Below the pieces are notes generated by a model. The model had not been told where the DNA came from and did not search any database. It worked only from the letters and a program-made list of their open reading frames with translations. A stretch of DNA of 64,000 bases from assembly GCA_022478985.1 (NCBI GenBank), contig JAKSZP010009254.1, forward strand, positions 1 through 64,000. Reading direction: 5' to 3'. Of this stretch, positions 62,792-64,000 are shown piece after piece (position 1 is the stretch's first letter; every line of letters begins with the position of its first letter). The DNA comes from Massospora cicadina. Its lineage: Eukaryota > Entomophthoromycota > Entomophthoromycetes > Entomophthorales > Entomophthoraceae. The translations under genes and the position numbers were made by a program.

Positions 62792-64000
62792 TTAAACCTG
62801 CTGCTGTGAGGCGGCTAGTTTTGAGTCCTTTAGCTTGAGTATTAGCTGCAATCCGTGAGGAGCGTCGAGGGTTCTGAGGGGAAGGAGAGGGTGGGGGGCG
62901 GAGGACCCAGTAAGCCAGCCTAGGATGCTGCCCCCGCTCCGTTGCAGGGGAAGGACCTGAGGGCGCTCAATGGTGACCTCCGCGGTGTCCCCATTTGATG
63001 AGTCTGAGTCCATATTCACTTCCTCCAACACTGCAAAGGATCCGCGCGAAATGGACTGTGGGGTTGGGGTAGGACTCTTTGAGGTGGCACTTCTACCGCA
63101 GGCCGCGAGTTGCCAGTCCATGCTGGTGGGCATACTCCATTGGGAGCTGAGGGTTGATGCGATAAATCGCTGGTGGAGGTTGGTGGGGGTGCCGCGGAGC
63201 CCTGAGTGGGGGTGGCTGATGAGGGGCACCCTGTGGGAGATGCCTTGCGCTTGGTGAGAGAGGGAGTTGACTCTGGGAGATTGGAGGGGGTGCCCATTGG
63301 AAGGGGGGCATGAGCGCGAAGGTATCCCATACCAATAGTGGGGTTAGCTGTTTCAACTGCTAGGCGTAAGGCCTCAGGGGACAGGTCTTGAACGGGAACC
63401 CATTGTGTGGGTTGTGGAATTGCTGCTGCAGCCACGTGGGATCGTTTTTGGCCTGGTTTAGGCCCCTGGGTGGTGGCTAAGAGGGCTTGTTTTCGAGCTG
63501 TGCAGCCACTATACAAGTGTCCAAGGGCGTTACACCATGAACACCGGGGGCGCGCCTGATCAGGGTTGACAAAGAAGATCTCAGGGCATGCCCCAACTAC
63601 CGCCACACGAGGAATAACCTCAATGTTGCGGGATACAGTGGGGGAGGGGATGAACGACGCCCTAGCAGTGTGAGCTCTTTGAGTGGGAACATAGTAAGAG
63701 GGGACTCTAAAGTCCACTGATAGAACAGACCCAAACTCCATTAAACCACGATGGAGTGCCAGTTTAAGAGACTCAGGATCAACAGTCGTTGGTAGGTTGG
63801 TAAAAGTAACCCATGAAATTTTCTCCAGGTTAGAGCGTGTGCGGGAGATGCGAAGAGATCCGCGTGGAATAATGACCTGGAGGGTGGCAGCATGGTCAGC
63901 AAGGGCAGCTTCAGTGAAGCCCACATCGATGTAGTGGCCCTCCACTGATTCATGGATGGTGGTGTTAATATGGAATGTCTCCGCAATTGCTGCAAAGTAT
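62792..64000 (-). pseudogene. LINE-B ORF1 protein
   Basis: Open to the window edge (FAAIAETFHINTTIHESV before VEGHYIDVGFTEAALADHAA), so its start is outside. RRM-like segment VTFTNLPTTVDPESLKLALH with MEFGSVLSVDF, knuckle CSWCNALGHLYSGC (CX2CX4HX4C, 63542-63501), Pro/Ser/Thr-rich region, and an acidic end ISRGSFAVLEEVNMDSD in a neighbouring frame (63229-62792). A 1-bp shift near 63100-63200 joins the two frames. LINE ORF1 proteins bind the element RNA. Confidence 0.75.

Larger units (their letters stand above)
59152..64000 (-). mobile_element. LINE-B: nearly full-length APE-type LINE with poly(A) tail
   Basis: Runs from beyond the right window edge to a run of 13 T (59152-59164), a poly(A) tail on the minus strand, inserted in the Gyp-1 gag-like region. 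Two ORFs: ORF1 (RRM-like plus zinc knuckle) and ORF2 (endonuclease, RT, C-terminal zinc region). The 3' UTR is only about 50 bp. G+C-richer than the surroundings. Frameshifts (about one in ORF1, five in ORF2) make it inactive, but gaps and stops are few, so it looks young. Confidence 0.9.

Overview
This 64 kb window reads as intergenic, transposon-packed DNA from an intron-bearing eukaryote, most likely a fungus with an inflated genome. The evidence is Ty3/gypsy chromoviruses, APE-type LINEs, a Helitron, a tRNA-headed SINE, a MITE, AT-rich spacers and one split host gene whose GSVASIK start looks fungal. I cannot name the species, and another TE-rich eukaryote is possible. There are no bacterial operons, no CRISPR array and no rRNA or true tRNA gene.

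The one convincing host gene is at 14267-16960 (+). It is a six-exon phosphopantothenoylcysteine decarboxylase (coenzyme A pathway) of 207 residues with its catalytic His, Asn and Cys intact. It sits in an AT-rich island (about 11.5-18.3 kb) that also holds a Helitron carrying a SINE, and a short Alu/SRP-RNA-like stretch.

Layout. 1-7.2 kb: a gypsy family 1 copy (Gyp-1, +), split by a 5'-truncated LINE-A (358-2446) and by an ORF1-only retroposon (3992-5901), with a MITE near its 3' end. 7.2-11.5 kb: a tandem LTR-internal-LTR-internal-LTR array of a miniature, TRIM-like element, with a Gyp-2 solo LTR in its last unit. 18.3-20.2 kb: a second ORF1-only retroposon. 21.1-44.5 kb: a nest four levels deep. 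An old Gyp-2-like LTR is split by a full-length Gyp-2 chromovirus (22369-44526). That copy's 3' LTR is split by a complete Gyp-3 element (29661-43741, two 1158-bp LTRs, perfect 5-bp target duplication). Gyp-3 is in turn split inside its RNase H by a reverse-oriented Gyp-2 (33055-39120). 45-51.7 kb: LINE-A fragments, a solo Gyp-3 LTR and unexplained AT-rich DNA. 51.7-59.2 kb: a reverse Gyp-1, with a third ORF1-only retroposon in its LTR. 59.2-64 kb: a nearly full-length, frameshifted LINE-B.

The most interesting signal is in Gyp-2. Its LTR is not just regulatory: it carries coding sequence at both ends. At the U3 end is an ORF (L1). In a hand count of 64 aligned codons between two diverged copies, 22 differ only synonymously and 12 change the residue, which suggests purifying selection. 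In one copy a frame starting before the 3' LTR runs into L1. At the U5 end is an ORF (L2) with three hydrophobic segments, and its frame runs across the LTR boundary into the internal region in the copies that keep that junction. A transcript starting between L2 and L1 would therefore begin with L2-Gag and end with L1, so one LTR supplies both the start of the first ORF and the end of the last.

Other notable points: ORF1-only retroposons sharing the LINE-A 3' tail (a HAL1-like arrangement), a decayed antisense ORF in Gyp-3, a duplicated GGACCTCTGAACC repeat block in Gyp-3, and a shared Glu-to-Lys change in the integrase catalytic site of both Gyp-2 copies.
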